Positions 17,797-26,783 of a DNA stretch of 64,000 nucleotides are shown in pieces. The stretch covers positions 1 to 64,000 of the forward strand of contig CAZRBW010000005.1 in NCBI GenBank assembly GCA_964598395.1. Reading direction: 5' to 3'. Every line of letters starts with the position of its first letter. The first letter of the stretch is position 1. The translations under genes and the position numbers were made by a program. The notes under the pieces are model-generated. The model was given only the letters and a program-made list of their open reading frames with translations, was not told where the DNA came from and ran no database searches. The DNA comes from CAXBDP01 sp964598395 (GTDB lineage: Bacteria; Bacteroidota; Bacteroidia; Cytophagales; Cyclobacteriaceae).

Positions 17797-20700
17797 ATGT
17801 TCGATTTCTTGACGAAAGGTTTAACCAAATTATTTGGTACAAAATCAGACAGAGACGTAAAGGAGTTATTGCCTTACGTACAAAAGGTAAATGACGAATA
17901 TGCAAAGTTGCCTAAAATAAGCGATGATGAATTAAGAGCCGCAGCGCAGGCAATTCGTGATGAAATAGATGCGTATCTAAAATATATAGATGATCAAATC
18001 GCGGATCAAAAAGAAAAGGCGGAGAATACTCCAGATGCTGATCTTGATGCCAAAGAAGATATATTCAAAGAGGTAGATCGTCTTGAACTTGAGCGTAATA
18101 AAAAGCTCGAAGAAGTTTTAGAAATTGTCCTTCCGCGTGCCTTTGCAATTATCCGAGATACTGCACGTAGGTTAAAAGAAAATGGCAAACTTGAAGTCAC
18201 GGCATTAGAATATGATCGTGCTTTTGCTATCAAACATAAGCATGTTCAAATTCAAGGTGACAAAGCCATTTGGGCAAACAAATGGGTAGTCGCTGGCAAT
18301 GATCTAGAATGGGATATGCTCCATTACGATGTTCAGATTATAGGTGGGGTAGTATTGCACCAAGGCAAAGTTGCCGAAATGGCGACGGGTGAAGGTAAAA
18401 CTCTTGTGGCTACCTTCCCTGCTTTCCTTAATGCGCTAGCTCGAAGAGGTGTGCATATTGTTACGGTAAATGATTACCTGGCAAAAAGGGATAGCGAGTG
18501 GATGGCTCCACTTTTCCAATTCTATGGTATGAATGTGGACTGTATAGATAAGCATCAGCCAAACTCAGAAATGCGCCGTCAGGCTTATCTGGCCGACATC
18601 ACTTATGGCACAAACAACGAATTTGGTTTCGATTACCTAAGAGATAATATGTCTCGCGAGGTGAAAGATCTGGTTCAAAGAGGGCATCATTTTGCAATGA
18701 TTGATGAGGTCGATTCAGTTTTGATTGATGAGGCAAGAACGCCATTGATTATATCTGGGCCTGTTCCTAAAGGAGATCAGCATGAGTTCTACGAAATGAA
18801 GCCAAGAATTGCCAAGTTGGTAGAGGCTCAAAAGAAATTGATCGGCCAATACTTAAATGAAGCTAAAAAACTCATTGCTGATGGTAATGAAGCGGATGGA
18901 GGCACAGCTCTGTTTAGAGTTTTTAGAGGTTTCCCGAAATACAAACCACTCATTAAATACCTAAGTGAGCCTGGAATTCGCTCAATCCTTCAGAAAACTG
19001 AAAATTATTACATGGCTGATAACTCGCGTTTGATGCCTGAGGCTGATGAACCACTCTACTTCACTATTGAAGAAAAGAGCAATCAGGTACAAATGACTGA
19101 GAAGGGGACTGAACTTATTACAGGGGAAGGCGAAGATCCAAACTTTTTTATCCTTCCTGATATTGGATTCGAAACTCACCAAATTGATAAAGCTGAAGGT
19201 TTAAGCCCTGAAGAAAAGAAGGAACAAAAAGATAAGCTTATCCAAGATTATTCGATAAAGGGACAAAGGATTCATACTATCAACCAATTGTTGAAGGCCT
19301 ATACACTTTTTGAGAAAGACACTGAGTATATTTTAGCGGATAACAAAGTAAAAATTGTAGATGAGCAAACCGGTCGTGTGCTAGATGGCAGACGTTATTC
19401 GGATGGATTGCACCAAGCGATTGAAGCTAAGGAAAATGTGAAAGTAGAAGATGCTACGCAAACTTATGCGACCATCACTTTACAAAACTACTTCAGAATG
19501 TACCATAAGTTAGGTGGTATGACAGGTACTGCCGAAACTGAGGCTGGTGAGTTTTGGGAGATCTACAAGTTAGATGTGGTGGTTATTCCAACCAACAGGC
19601 CAATTGTTAGAGATGACCGTCAAGACTTTGTATTCAAGACAACGCGTGAGAAATTCAATGCAGTAGCAAACGAAATCCAAGAACTTACCTCAAAGGGAAG
19701 ACCCGTACTAGTAGGTACTACATCGGTGGAGATTTCAGAATTGCTAAGTAGAATGCTTACCATTAAGAAAATTTCACATCAGGTGTTGAATGCTAAGCAG
19801 CACCAGAGAGAAGCTGAAATTGTGGCAGGAGCAGGACAACCAGGTGCCGTAACTATTGCGACCAACATGGCGGGTAGAGGTACCGATATCAAATTGAGTG
19901 CTGATTCTAAGAAAGCGGGAGGTTTGGCAATTATAGGTACCGAGCGCCACGAATCAAGACGAGTTGATAGGCAGCTTAGAGGTAGATCTGGTCGTCAGGG
20001 CGATCCTGGTTCTACGCAATTCTTTGTGTCTCTAGAGGATAGTTTAATGAGATTATTTGGCTCTGAACGAATTGCCAAATTGATGGATCGATTAGGATTA
20101 GAAGACGGTGAGGTAATCCAACATTCGATGATTACTAAATCAATAGAAAGAGCCCAGAAGAAAGTAGAAGAAAACAACTTTGGAATAAGAAAGCGATTAC
20201 TGGAATACGATGATGTAATGAACTCTCAGCGTGAGGTTATTTACAAAAAGCGTCGAAATGCGCTTTTTGGTGAGCGACTTTCATTGGACATCGTGAATAT
20301 GATGTTCGACACTTGTGAGAGCATCGTTAACAGAGCAAAGGCTTCTGAAGATGTGGAGGCTTTCCAATTAGAAGCGATTAGCTTATTGGGTATTTCCTTC
20401 GAAATTGATGAGGCTGAATTGAAAGCAATTAATCCTAGTGACTTAGCTTACAAGCTATTCGATGCTACATACAAGGGATACCAAGACAAAAACGCAAAAG
20501 TTTCACAAATGGCAGTGCCAGTCCTTCGGAGTGTGTTAGAGAAGCGTGGTGCTACTGTGACTGAAATTCTTGTTCCATTCTCCGATGGTAAAAAGCAGAT
20601 TGGGGTCGTAGCGAACTTGAAGAAATCGGTAGATTCTAACGGTGAAGAGCTAATGAGAAGTATGGAGAAAGCATCTACTTTAGCCATTATTGATAATGTT

Positions 20701-21162
20701 TGGAAGGAGCATTTGAGAGATATGGATGATTTGAAGCAATCCGTACAGAATGCTGTGTATGAGCAAAAAGATCCACTTCTTATTTACAAATTTGAAGCTT
20801 TTGAGCTATTCAAGAAGTTATCTGAAAGAATAAATGAGGAAGCGGTTACTTTCTTGAGTAAAGCCATCCTCCCGCTTACTCCAAACGATGATGTGAAAGA
20901 AGCAAGGTCTGCAAAACAAAGGGAGCAAAGTTACAAAGAGAGTAAAGAGGATTCGCAATCATTGCTTTCACGAGGAGGAGCCTCAAGTCAAACTAATCGT
21001 CCTCCAGCAGAAAAGACAATGCCTATCAAATCAGAAAAGATTATGGGCAGAAATGATAAGGTAACTGTACAATATCCTGATGGAACCGTGAAAAAAGATG
21101 TAAAATTCAAAACCGTAGAGCAAGATGTAATGAGTAATCGTTGCGTTATAATCGACTCTTAA
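17797..21162 (+). CDS. secA: Preprotein translocase ATPase SecA
   Basis: SecA drives post-translational export through SecYEG by ATP hydrolysis at the membrane. The 1121-residue protein has the Walker A MATGEGKTLV (about residues 195-204), DEVD-type Walker B in AMIDEVDSVLIDEARTPLI, the motor motif ATNMAGRGTDIKL and GTERHESRRVDRQLRGRSGRQGDPG. It carries the phylum-typical insertions, including a charged N-terminal insert near residues 60-100 and another around 330-400, and has no CxC-x8-CH/C zinc tail: the C-terminus is KVTVQYPDGTVKKDVKFKTV. Two octamer copies lie in it (19915 sense, 20868 antisense). A SPOR lipoprotein gene follows 7 bp later. Confidence 0.97.
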   Translation: MFDFLTKGLTKLFGTKSDRDVKELLPYVQKVNDEYAKLPKISDDELRAAAQAIRDEIDAYLKYIDDQIADQKEKAENTPDADLDAKEDIFKEVDRLELERNKKLEEVLEIVLPRAFAIIRDTARRLKENGKLEVTALEYDRAFAIKHKHVQIQGDKAIWANKWVVAGNDLEWDMLHYDVQIIGGVVLHQGKVAEMATGEGKTLVATFPAFLNALARRGVHIVTVNDYLAKRDSEWMAPLFQFYGMNVDCIDKHQPNSEMRRQAYLADITYGTNNEFGFDYLRDNMSREVKDLVQRGHHFAMIDEVDSVLIDEARTPLIISGPVPKGDQHEFYEMKPRIAKLVEAQKKLIGQYLNEAKKLIADGNEADGGTALFRVFRGFPKYKPLIKYLSEPGIRSILQKTENYYMADNSRLMPEADEPLYFTIEEKSNQVQMTEKGTELITGEGEDPNFFILPDIGFETHQIDKAEGLSPEEKKEQKDKLIQDYSIKGQRIHTINQLLKAYTLFEKDTEYILADNKVKIVDEQTGRVLDGRRYSDGLHQAIEAKENVKVEDATQTYATITLQNYFRMYHKLGGMTGTAETEAGEFWEIYKLDVVVIPTNRPIVRDDRQDFVFKTTREKFNAVANEIQELTSKGRPVLVGTTSVEISELLSRMLTIKKISHQVLNAKQHQREAEIVAGAGQPGAVTIATNMAGRGTDIKLSADSKKAGGLAIIGTERHESRRVDRQLRGRSGRQGDPGSTQFFVSLEDSLMRLFGSERIAKLMDRLGLEDGEVIQHSMITKSIERAQKKVEENNFGIRKRLLEYDDVMNSQREVIYKKRRNALFGERLSLDIVNMMFDTCESIVNRAKASEDVEAFQLEAISLLGISFEIDEAELKAINPSDLAYKLFDATYKGYQDKNAKVSQMAVPVLRSVLEKRGATVTEILVPFSDGKKQIGVVANLKKSVDSNGEELMRSMEKASTLAIIDNVWKEHLRDMDDLKQSVQNAVYEQKDPLLIYKFEAFELFKKLSERINEEAVTFLSKAILPLTPNDDVKEARSAKQREQSYKESKEDSQSLLSRGGASSQTNRPPAEKTMPIKSEKIMGRNDKVTVQYPDGTVKKDVKFKTVEQDVMSNRCVIIDS

Positions 21163-21169
21163 TATTTAT

Positions 21170-21682
21170 ATGAAAAGGATTAATGGCATAGTAATTTTAT
21201 TGATGATTGTTGCATTTGCTAGCTGTGGGCCAGCGAAAAGCAGCAAATCTCCAAACCTTCCTAGCAGCTATTCTGAAGATTTGTCGGGATTACGTGATAA
21301 AGGTAAGCCAGTAACAGAAACAAAGGAGGTAGTAGAAATTACTAAGCCACCATTTGTAAATCCTACTAGTGATGTTACAAGAGAAGTCAATATAGTTTTG
21401 GATTCTTTAACTTCTAAAAATAAGAGCAGAGGGTTCATAGAAGGATATTCAGTTCAAGTTTATTCTGGCGGCAGCAGAACTCTTGCTACAGAAACCAGAC
21501 TTAGAATAATGGAATCGAATGAGGAGATTAACCCAGAAATCACCTATGAGCAACCAAACTATAAAGTGAAAATTGGGTTTTATGCTGAAAGAGTAGAGGC
21601 CCTGAAAATTTACCAATTATTGAAGCCTACCTATCCTAGTACCTTGATTGTACCTGAAAGAAGAAGTTTGCGTAATGAATAA
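21170..21682 (+). CDS. SPOR-domain lipoprotein
   Basis: A 170-residue protein with signal peptide and lipobox (FASCGPAKS), a low-complexity linker, and a C-terminal segment of about 75 residues that looks like a SPOR domain: EGYSVQVYSGGSRTLA, then YEQPNYKVKIGFYAERVEALKIYQLLK. SPOR domains bind denuded peptidoglycan glycan strands, so it should sit in the periplasm or at the outer membrane facing the wall. It is 7 bp after secA and its stop codon overlaps the start of the next gene (ATGAATAA), so it is probably in one transcript with both. Confidence 0.75.
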   Translation: MKRINGIVILLMIVAFASCGPAKSSKSPNLPSSYSEDLSGLRDKGKPVTETKEVVEITKPPFVNPTSDVTREVNIVLDSLTSKNKSRGFIEGYSVQVYSGGSRTLATETRLRIMESNEEINPEITYEQPNYKVKIGFYAERVEALKIYQLLKPTYPSTLIVPERRSLRNE

Positions 21683-22865
21683 TTTAAAAAGTAAAGTTCA
21701 AGAATTAGCAAAGGAATTGAAGCCTTCAGTAATCGCAATGCGAAGACATTTACATGCTAATCCAGAACTTTCATTTCAAGAATTTGAGACAGCGTCCTTT
21801 GTAGAGGCCGAGTTAATAAAAATTGGATTAAACCCAACTATTGGGATTGCAGGTACAGGATTATCTGCTTTAATAGAAGGAAAAAATCCATCAAAGAAAG
21901 TGGTTGCCTTAAGAGCGGATATGGATGCATTGCCAATTATTGAAGCGAATGATGTTTCCTATCGATCTAAAAAGCCAGGTATAATGCATGCTTGCGGTCA
22001 TGATGCGCACACATCATCCTTGCTTGGAGCTGCTCAGATTTTACACAGCCTTCGAAATGATTTTGAAGGAAGTATAAAGCTAATATTTCAGCCAGGTGAG
22101 GAGGTGGCTCCAGGAGGCGCTTCTTTGATGATAAAAGATGGTGTTTTGGAAAACCCTTCGCCAACGGCCATATTGGGTCAACATGTAATGCCCTTAATTC
22201 CAGTTGGTAAGGTAGGTTTTCGATCTGGCTTATATATGGCAAGTGCTGATGAAATTTACATTACAGTAAAAGGCAAAGGCGGCCATGCTGCAATGCCAGA
22301 CAATACAATAGATCCGATCTTAATAAGTGCTCATTTGATTGTAGCCTTACAGCAGATTGTTAGTAGAAATGCAAATCCAAAGATTCCTTCAGTGCTTTCC
22401 TTTGGGCACATTGAAGGACTTGGGGCTACCAATGTGATTCCTAATGAAGTGATGATTAAGGGCACATTTAGAACCTTAAATGAGGAGTGGAGAGTAGAAG
22501 CAAAGTTGCGTATTCGCAAACTTGCTGAAGGGCTAGTGCAAAGCATGGGTGGCCAATGCGAAGTGAATATAGTAGATGGATACCCATATTTAGAAAACGA
22601 ACCCGAACTAACCAATCGTGCGCAGAGAGCAGCAATTGAATATCTCGGTGCTGAGAATGTACTCGATTTGGATATATGGATGGCCTCCGAAGATTTCTCG
22701 TATTATTCACAAGAAATAGACGCCTGCTTTTATCGATTAGGTACCCGAAACGAGCAAAAAGGAATCATTTCAGGTGTTCACACTCCTACATTTGACATCG
22801 ATGAGGACTCTTTAGAAATTGGAGCAGGTTTGATGGCTTGGTTGGCCATTTCAGAGTTGAATTAA
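21675..22865 (+). CDS. M20-family amidohydrolase
   Basis: A 396-residue zinc-dependent amidohydrolase of the M20D group (IAA-amino acid hydrolase, hippurate hydrolase and N-acyl-amino acid amidohydrolase family). It has MRRHLHANPELSFQEFETA near the start, the metal-site stretch VVALRADMDALPI, MHACGHDAHTSSLLGAA, the catalytic glutamates in IFQPGEEVAPGGA, GKGGHAAMPDNTIDPI in the dimerisation domain, and a C-terminal WMASEDFSYYSQ. No signal peptide, so cytoplasmic. I take the ATG at 21675, which overlaps the preceding stop by 8 bases (translational coupling). The exact substrate cannot be read from sequence. Confidence 0.85.
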   Translation: MNNLKSKVQELAKELKPSVIAMRRHLHANPELSFQEFETASFVEAELIKIGLNPTIGIAGTGLSALIEGKNPSKKVVALRADMDALPIIEANDVSYRSKKPGIMHACGHDAHTSSLLGAAQILHSLRNDFEGSIKLIFQPGEEVAPGGASLMIKDGVLENPSPTAILGQHVMPLIPVGKVGFRSGLYMASADEIYITVKGKGGHAAMPDNTIDPILISAHLIVALQQIVSRNANPKIPSVLSFGHIEGLGATNVIPNEVMIKGTFRTLNEEWRVEAKLRIRKLAEGLVQSMGGQCEVNIVDGYPYLENEPELTNRAQRAAIEYLGAENVLDLDIWMASEDFSYYSQEIDACFYRLGTRNEQKGIISGVHTPTFDIDEDSLEIGAGLMAWLAISELN

Positions 22866-22879
22866 TTCTTGGCTTTAAT

Positions 22880-24010
22880 TTAATCTGGCCAAATTAATTC
22901 TATCATTTCGGCACGCATTGCATCATTTATAGAGAAGGCTAGTATGATAGAAACTAAGAGCCCAATACCAGCATATAATGCGTCCTTCCGAACTAGCATT
23001 AATGCTCTTTGAATTCCTTTTACTCTTCTTGCAGGGTTTGTTTTCATCATATTGATGGCAATTTCTCTTCCGCCAAGCAAGCCTAGGAAAACCCAAGTAG
23101 TACTAATTGGTATAGTACTTATCACTTTTAAGTAGAATAACAAAGCAGCATAAACAATATCTACAATAGTAGCAGCTCTTACATCTGTTACATCTGCTTT
23201 CTCATTTACAATTCCTTGAATTTTATCCCCTTTTAAGTAAAACAAAACACCAAGACCTGCGAATAGGTACCCTGTCATAATTCCAAATTCCCACATCTCT
23301 AATTGCCTTGGTAATACTACTGCGATGTTGGAGACATCTTGCATGATCCAAACGGCCCATAAAGTACCACTGGTAACCCATTGAAAAGGAGTCCACCATT
23401 TCCCAGCTGCTTTATTTTTAACCTTACGCTCTATCCATCTAGAAACTAGAGCCCAAACAATAATCCCTACAAAAAAGGCTAGAATGTATCCTGTGAAGCT
23501 TTTCATTAGGATGCTCCCAATGGAACTGCTTTTTGTGGAGAAGGCGCTTAATAGTAAAATTGACGTTGATACTGGCATTCTCAGCCTTGTAAGAATCAAA
23601 AGGATGATCGGTGCGGCAACTTGCAGAAACTCAAATGTTGCTGGAGCTATATCTAAACCAGGAGTGTTTAACCTTTGATAGGATACATCGCCATCATTTA
23701 CTACGAAACTGTATGATAGTGTAATTACCAGTATGGTTCCCATAAATAGCCACAACCAATACCATGGTTTGTTCCCATTCGAAGAGATAAAGGTTCCAAT
23801 AGTTTGTATACTATCATTGGCAATTGCAGAGTAGCCAGCAAGTAAAAATGCCAACCACATTGCCAATGTTGGGTTTTTAAAAACCAATCCACTCAAAATG
23901 AGTAAACCTATTATGATGATGAGAAACCCTCTTTCCTTCCTTACATTAGTATTCAGCCTCGACAATGCACTTGTTCCTTCGGACGACGGTGTTGATTGTT
24001 TTGATGACAT
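22880..24010 (-). CDS. Divergent PiT/PHO4-like permease
   Basis: A 376-residue polytopic membrane protein with about nine to ten hydrophobic segments. It shows an internal two-fold pattern like that of inorganic phosphate transporters of the PiT/PHO4 family: AIANDSIQTIGT (residues 62-73) and MPVSTS (145-150) in the first half, and MQDVSNIAVVLP (223-234) followed by IPISTT (300-305) in the second. In PiT proteins GANDxxNxxGT and PVSTTH motifs in each half bind phosphate. Here they are clearly altered, so the substrate is uncertain: phosphate, sulfate or another anion. It stands alone, convergent with the amidohydrolase gene, and has a promoter box upstream. The family call is inference from these motifs. 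Confidence 0.55.
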   Translation of the reverse strand: MSSKQSTPSSEGTSALSRLNTNVRKERGFLIIIIGLLILSGLVFKNPTLAMWLAFLLAGYSAIANDSIQTIGTFISSNGNKPWYWLWLFMGTILVITLSYSFVVNDGDVSYQRLNTPGLDIAPATFEFLQVAAPIILLILTRLRMPVSTSILLLSAFSTKSSSIGSILMKSFTGYILAFFVGIIVWALVSRWIERKVKNKAAGKWWTPFQWVTSGTLWAVWIMQDVSNIAVVLPRQLEMWEFGIMTGYLFAGLGVLFYLKGDKIQGIVNEKADVTDVRAATIVDIVYAALLFYLKVISTIPISTTWVFLGLLGGREIAINMMKTNPARRVKGIQRALMLVRKDALYAGIGLLVSIILAFSINDAMRAEMIELIWPD

Positions 24011-24066
24011 CTATAAGGAAAGATTTACAAAGGTTGGTGAATAATTGTTAGTCAAAATTTACATTG

Positions 24067-24074
24067 CAAAAGTA
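24067..24074 (-). promoter_or_regulatory. -7 box for the PiT-like permease gene
   Basis: Reads TACTTTTG on the minus strand, matching TAnnTTTG, 57 bases upstream of the ATG at 24010. Confidence 0.45.
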
Positions 24075-24187
24075 GAAATTGTTTTCTGATTTAATGTTAC
24101 CAAATTGTTAACCGCATTATTCTCTGTAGTTTAATATAATAATTTTCGTGCCTCAGGTATTAAATTTCTATTGAGTAATTATTTCAC

Positions 24188-24195
24188 TAACTTTG
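24188..24195 (+). promoter_or_regulatory. -7 box for the holin-like operon
   Basis: TAACTTTG matches TAnnTTTG, 37 bases upstream of the ATG at 24232. It would drive the 24232-25715 cluster. Confidence 0.45.
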
Positions 24196-24231
24196 ATTAT
24201 GTTTAAAGAGAAGTCTTAACCTTTAAATTAA

Positions 24232-24636
24232 ATGAAATTGTTTGGATTGCCGAAATTTGATAAACTTCTTGAAAACTTATTCGGGTTTCTTGAAACCCGC
24301 ATAGCTCTTTTTAAAATTGAGGCCAAGGAAGAACTCGTGAAAGGGATAGCGCGCTTCTTATTATTTACATTCTTCCTTCTCTTTTTTAGTCTTTCTGTAA
24401 TTTTTGCGAGTATTACACTTTCTCTATATCTTAATGAAATTCTAAGTAGTACTTTTTTAGGGTTTGGCGCAGTCACTTTGATTTACTTAACATTTTTTAT
24501 CATTTTAGTTAATACCCGTAATTCAATTTTTTGGCAAAAGCTTATTTATAAATTGATCAATTATTCCGAAGATTCAAGCAAAAAAGAAAATGGAAGATCT
24601 AGAGATGAAAAAGGAGATCCTCAGTCGGAAGAGTAA
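24232..24636 (+). CDS. Phage-holin-like (Phage_holin_3_6 / DUF1469) membrane protein
   Basis: A 134-residue protein with an amphipathic N-terminal helix (FDKLLENLFGFLETRIALFKIEAKEE), two long membrane helices at about residues 38-66 and 73-95, and a charged disordered C-terminal tail. This is the topology of the widespread holin superfamily III / DUF1469 proteins of Gram-negative chromosomes, which are usually not part of prophages. No phage genes are nearby. Its end overlaps the next gene by 47 bp in another frame, so the two are coupled. Function unknown. Confidence 0.6.
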   Translation: MKLFGLPKFDKLLENLFGFLETRIALFKIEAKEELVKGIARFLLFTFFLLFFSLSVIFASITLSLYLNEILSSTFLGFGAVTLIYLTFFIILVNTRNSIFWQKLIYKLINYSEDSSKKENGRSRDEKGDPQSEE

Positions 24637-24964
24637 GGATTATCTTTCGCTGATGGATTCACAAGTAGGCGATATCAAGAGCGATCTTAATAGGTGGGGG
24701 AAAGTACTTGCTGTAGCTGGTGGTGCAATGATTGTTTCCTACTGGCTATTTAGTGGTAAAAAGGAGAAGTTTAAAAAAAAGACTACTCCTAAGGGGGTTG
24801 ATCAACAATGTTATTACCCAGAGCCATATCAGCAGGAGTCTGGCTTATTGAGAGAAATAAAGCACCAGGCAGCTTATATGATTGTAGCTTTTGCAAAGCA
24901 AAAATTAGTTGACTATTTGTCGTCGCTCAACAATAATTCCACTAGTGAACAAGAAAATTCTTAG
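24590..24964 (+). CDS. Hypothetical membrane-associated protein coupled to the holin-like gene
   Basis: A 124-residue protein that I do not recognise. It has a charged N-terminal helix, one hydrophobic segment at about residues 37-54 (VLAVAGGAMIVSYWLF), a lysine-rich stretch (GKKEKFKKKTTPKG) and a C-terminal amphipathic helix (AAYMIVAFAKQKLVDYLSSL). Pairing of a DUF1469 protein with a small one-helix protein is common in Bacteroidota, where such genes sit beside YtxH-like or DUF3618-like genes; this may be a distant analogue. It overlaps the preceding gene by 47 bp and the following gene by about 20 bp. An alternative ATG lies at 24605. Confidence 0.55.
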   Translation: MEDLEMKKEILSRKSKDYLSLMDSQVGDIKSDLNRWGKVLAVAGGAMIVSYWLFSGKKEKFKKKTTPKGVDQQCYYPEPYQQESGLLREIKHQAAYMIVAFAKQKLVDYLSSLNNNSTSEQENS

Positions 24965-25715
24965 TAATCTACAGCAATTGAGGCGGGAGGGTAGGAAAGC
25001 CTTCGCTGTACTTATCGATCCCGACAAAGTATTAGATACAAATACTTTACAGCGATTAGCTCATATGAGCGTAGAGAATAAAATTGATTATTTCTTGGTA
25101 GGTGGGAGCTTACTCACGCACAATAATCTTTATCAAGTAGTACAATGGCTCAAGGAGCATACTGATATTCCGGTAGTTTTATTTCCAGGGAATAGCATGC
25201 AAATAGACTTACGAGCTGATGGTATCTTATTTATTTCCTTGATATCGGGAAGAAATCCAGAGCTACTTATTGGCCAGCATGTAATTGCTGCTCCTTTACT
25301 AAAGAAAAGTCAGCTAGAAATTGTTCCTACAGGGTACATGTTGATCGACTCTGGGCATCCCACTAGTGCTTCGTATATGAGTCACACTTTACCTATTCCT
25401 GCAGATAAGCCTTCGTTAGCCGCATGTACAGCCATGGCTGGCGAGATGTTAGGCATGCAATTGATGTATATGGATGCAGGTAGTGGCGCCAAGAGGCCGA
25501 TCGATGCCAAAATGATATCTACTGTGCAAAGAGCTGTAAATGTTCCATTAATTATTGGAGGTGGGATTACATCTGCTGAGAAAGCACAAATAGCTATGGA
25601 AGCTGGAGCTGATGTGATAGTTGTAGGTAATGGTATAGAAAAAAACCTCAATCTATTGATTGAGGTTTCTGAAAAAGTGAATTTGTTTAATTCTTTACTA
25701 AACGTTCATAAGTGA
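24945..25715 (+). CDS. Geranylgeranylglyceryl phosphate synthase family protein
   Basis: A TIM-barrel prenyltransferase of the GGGPS/PcrB family, which joins a polyprenyl diphosphate to glycerol-1-phosphate by an ether bond, as in archaeal lipids. The 256-residue protein has AFAVLIDPDKV at the first strand, YFLVGGSLLTHNN, VVLFPGNSMQID, TGYMLIDSGHPTSASYMSHT, MYMDAGSGAKRPI, and the phosphate-binding LIIGGGITSAEKAQIAMEAGADVIVVGNGIEK. Bacteroidota homologues of this enzyme are known. I place the start at the GTG at 24945, since no ATG fits; it overlaps the preceding gene by 20 bp. Its 3' end overlaps the convergent araC gene by 18 bp and holds that gene's terminator in antisense. Confidence 0.85.
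   Translation: MNKKILSNLQQLRREGRKAFAVLIDPDKVLDTNTLQRLAHMSVENKIDYFLVGGSLLTHNNLYQVVQWLKEHTDIPVVLFPGNSMQIDLRADGILFISLISGRNPELLIGQHVIAAPLLKKSQLEIVPTGYMLIDSGHPTSASYMSHTLPIPADKPSLAACTAMAGEMLGMQLMYMDAGSGAKRPIDAKMISTVQRAVNVPLIIGGGITSAEKAQIAMEAGADVIVVGNGIEKNLNLLIEVSEKVNLFNSLLNVHK
25639..25668 (-). terminator. araC terminator lying inside the GGGP synthase coding sequence
   Basis: An 11-bp perfect stem (25643-25653 with 25658-25668) with a TATT loop; on the minus strand it is followed by a run of seven T. It lies 30 bases after the araC stop codon, but within the last codons of the convergent GGGP synthase gene, where it encodes EKNLNLLIEV. Confidence 0.7.
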
Positions 25716-26621
25716 TTCTCTACGACGCATTTTACCTGCAGGTATACCAAACATCATTTTAAATCTCCTACAGAAATAGGCCGTATCTTTATAGCCAACT
25801 TCATGTCCAATATCGCGAATACTCTTTTTAGTCGTCCTAAGTAAATTTACAGCTTCCTCCATACGTTGGTACTCAATATAGTCCTGCGGGTTGATTCCCG
25901 TTAGCATTTTAAAGTATTGACCAACATAATCTTCGGAAACATTGGCAACTTTAGCCAATACCTTGTTTGACAAATCTCCACCAAGTTGTTCTTTGATGTA
26001 ATTGAAAATATCAATTAGACGTGGATCCTTGAAATAAGTAGAGTTTGTAGTCAGCTGCTCAACAAACATTCTATTATCTAAAATATGGCGAACTACTTCT
26101 ACCACAATTTGTTCCATCAGTAGACTTACAATTCTGTCTTTACCAGCCTTATGTGAGTGTTTTTCACTGATAAGTTTCTCCATTAAGTCAACAATTTTTT
26201 GATTGTTGCGAATTACAAAAGGAGGTATATCTAAAGAAGCAAAGAAGTTGACAGAGTTGAACACTTTTGTTTCAAATGTAATTGAACTAAAGTACTCTGC
26301 ATCCTTATCTTTCTTATCTTCAGAATTGACTGTTCCAAGATATTTTTTCTTGGTTGATAGAAACTCGTCGTTTGATAATCTAACAGATGGGCCAGTGCCG
26401 AAAGTAACAGAAGTCATTCTGCCGCCAGGCATAAATAGGATTTCTCCTGCCATTGCTACTTCATCATATTTCCCGAATCTTACCCCGCATTTATTAAGAA
26501 GAAAGATATTGTTCTCTACATCGTAATAGTTATCAACGGTAATCGGGTGTATTACTTTTGTTTTAGAAGCCTTGAGAAATTTAATCCCCAAAGATTCAAG
26601 AATTTTGTTATAATCTTCCAT
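25698..26621 (-). CDS. AraC-family transcriptional regulator
   Basis: A 307-residue protein with a C-terminal AraC/XylS DNA-binding domain of two helix-turn-helix units (about residues 205-300): LAKVANVSEDYVGQYFKMLTGINPQDYIEYQRMEEAVNLL, then SIRDIGHEVGYKDTAYFCRRFKMMFGIPAGKMRR. The N-terminal 190 residues look like a cupin-type sensor (FGKYDEVAMAGEILFMPGGRMTSVTFG) but the ligand is unknown. It is transcribed alone, convergent with the GGGP synthase gene with an 18-bp overlap of coding ends. The acyl-CoA dehydrogenase gene lies upstream on the same strand, so it may be a target, but this is only a guess. Confidence 0.85.
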   Translation of the reverse strand: MEDYNKILESLGIKFLKASKTKVIHPITVDNYYDVENNIFLLNKCGVRFGKYDEVAMAGEILFMPGGRMTSVTFGTGPSVRLSNDEFLSTKKKYLGTVNSEDKKDKDAEYFSSITFETKVFNSVNFFASLDIPPFVIRNNQKIVDLMEKLISEKHSHKAGKDRIVSLLMEQIVVEVVRHILDNRMFVEQLTTNSTYFKDPRLIDIFNYIKEQLGGDLSNKVLAKVANVSEDYVGQYFKMLTGINPQDYIEYQRMEEAVNLLRTTKKSIRDIGHEVGYKDTAYFCRRFKMMFGIPAGKMRRRESLMNV

Positions 26622-26783
26622 GACATTTTCCGTAGTAAAGTGGAATTTGATTTATAGGGTTTTTGTTAAATATTGTATAAACCTAATCACAATATTTGAA
26701 AGTTGCAAATACCATTAGAAGGTTATACGATAATAAAAATTAAATGACTGAAAATCAAAAGTCTATAATTAAGATGTGTATGA

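Noticed and set aside
22857..22905. Possible hairpin between the amidohydrolase and PiT-like genes
   Set aside because: The inverted repeat is imperfect and overlaps coding ends; too weak to call a terminator.
24232..24964. Prophage remnant suggested by the holin-like protein
   Set aside because: DUF1469 proteins are common chromosomal genes and no phage structural, integrase or lysis genes are near.
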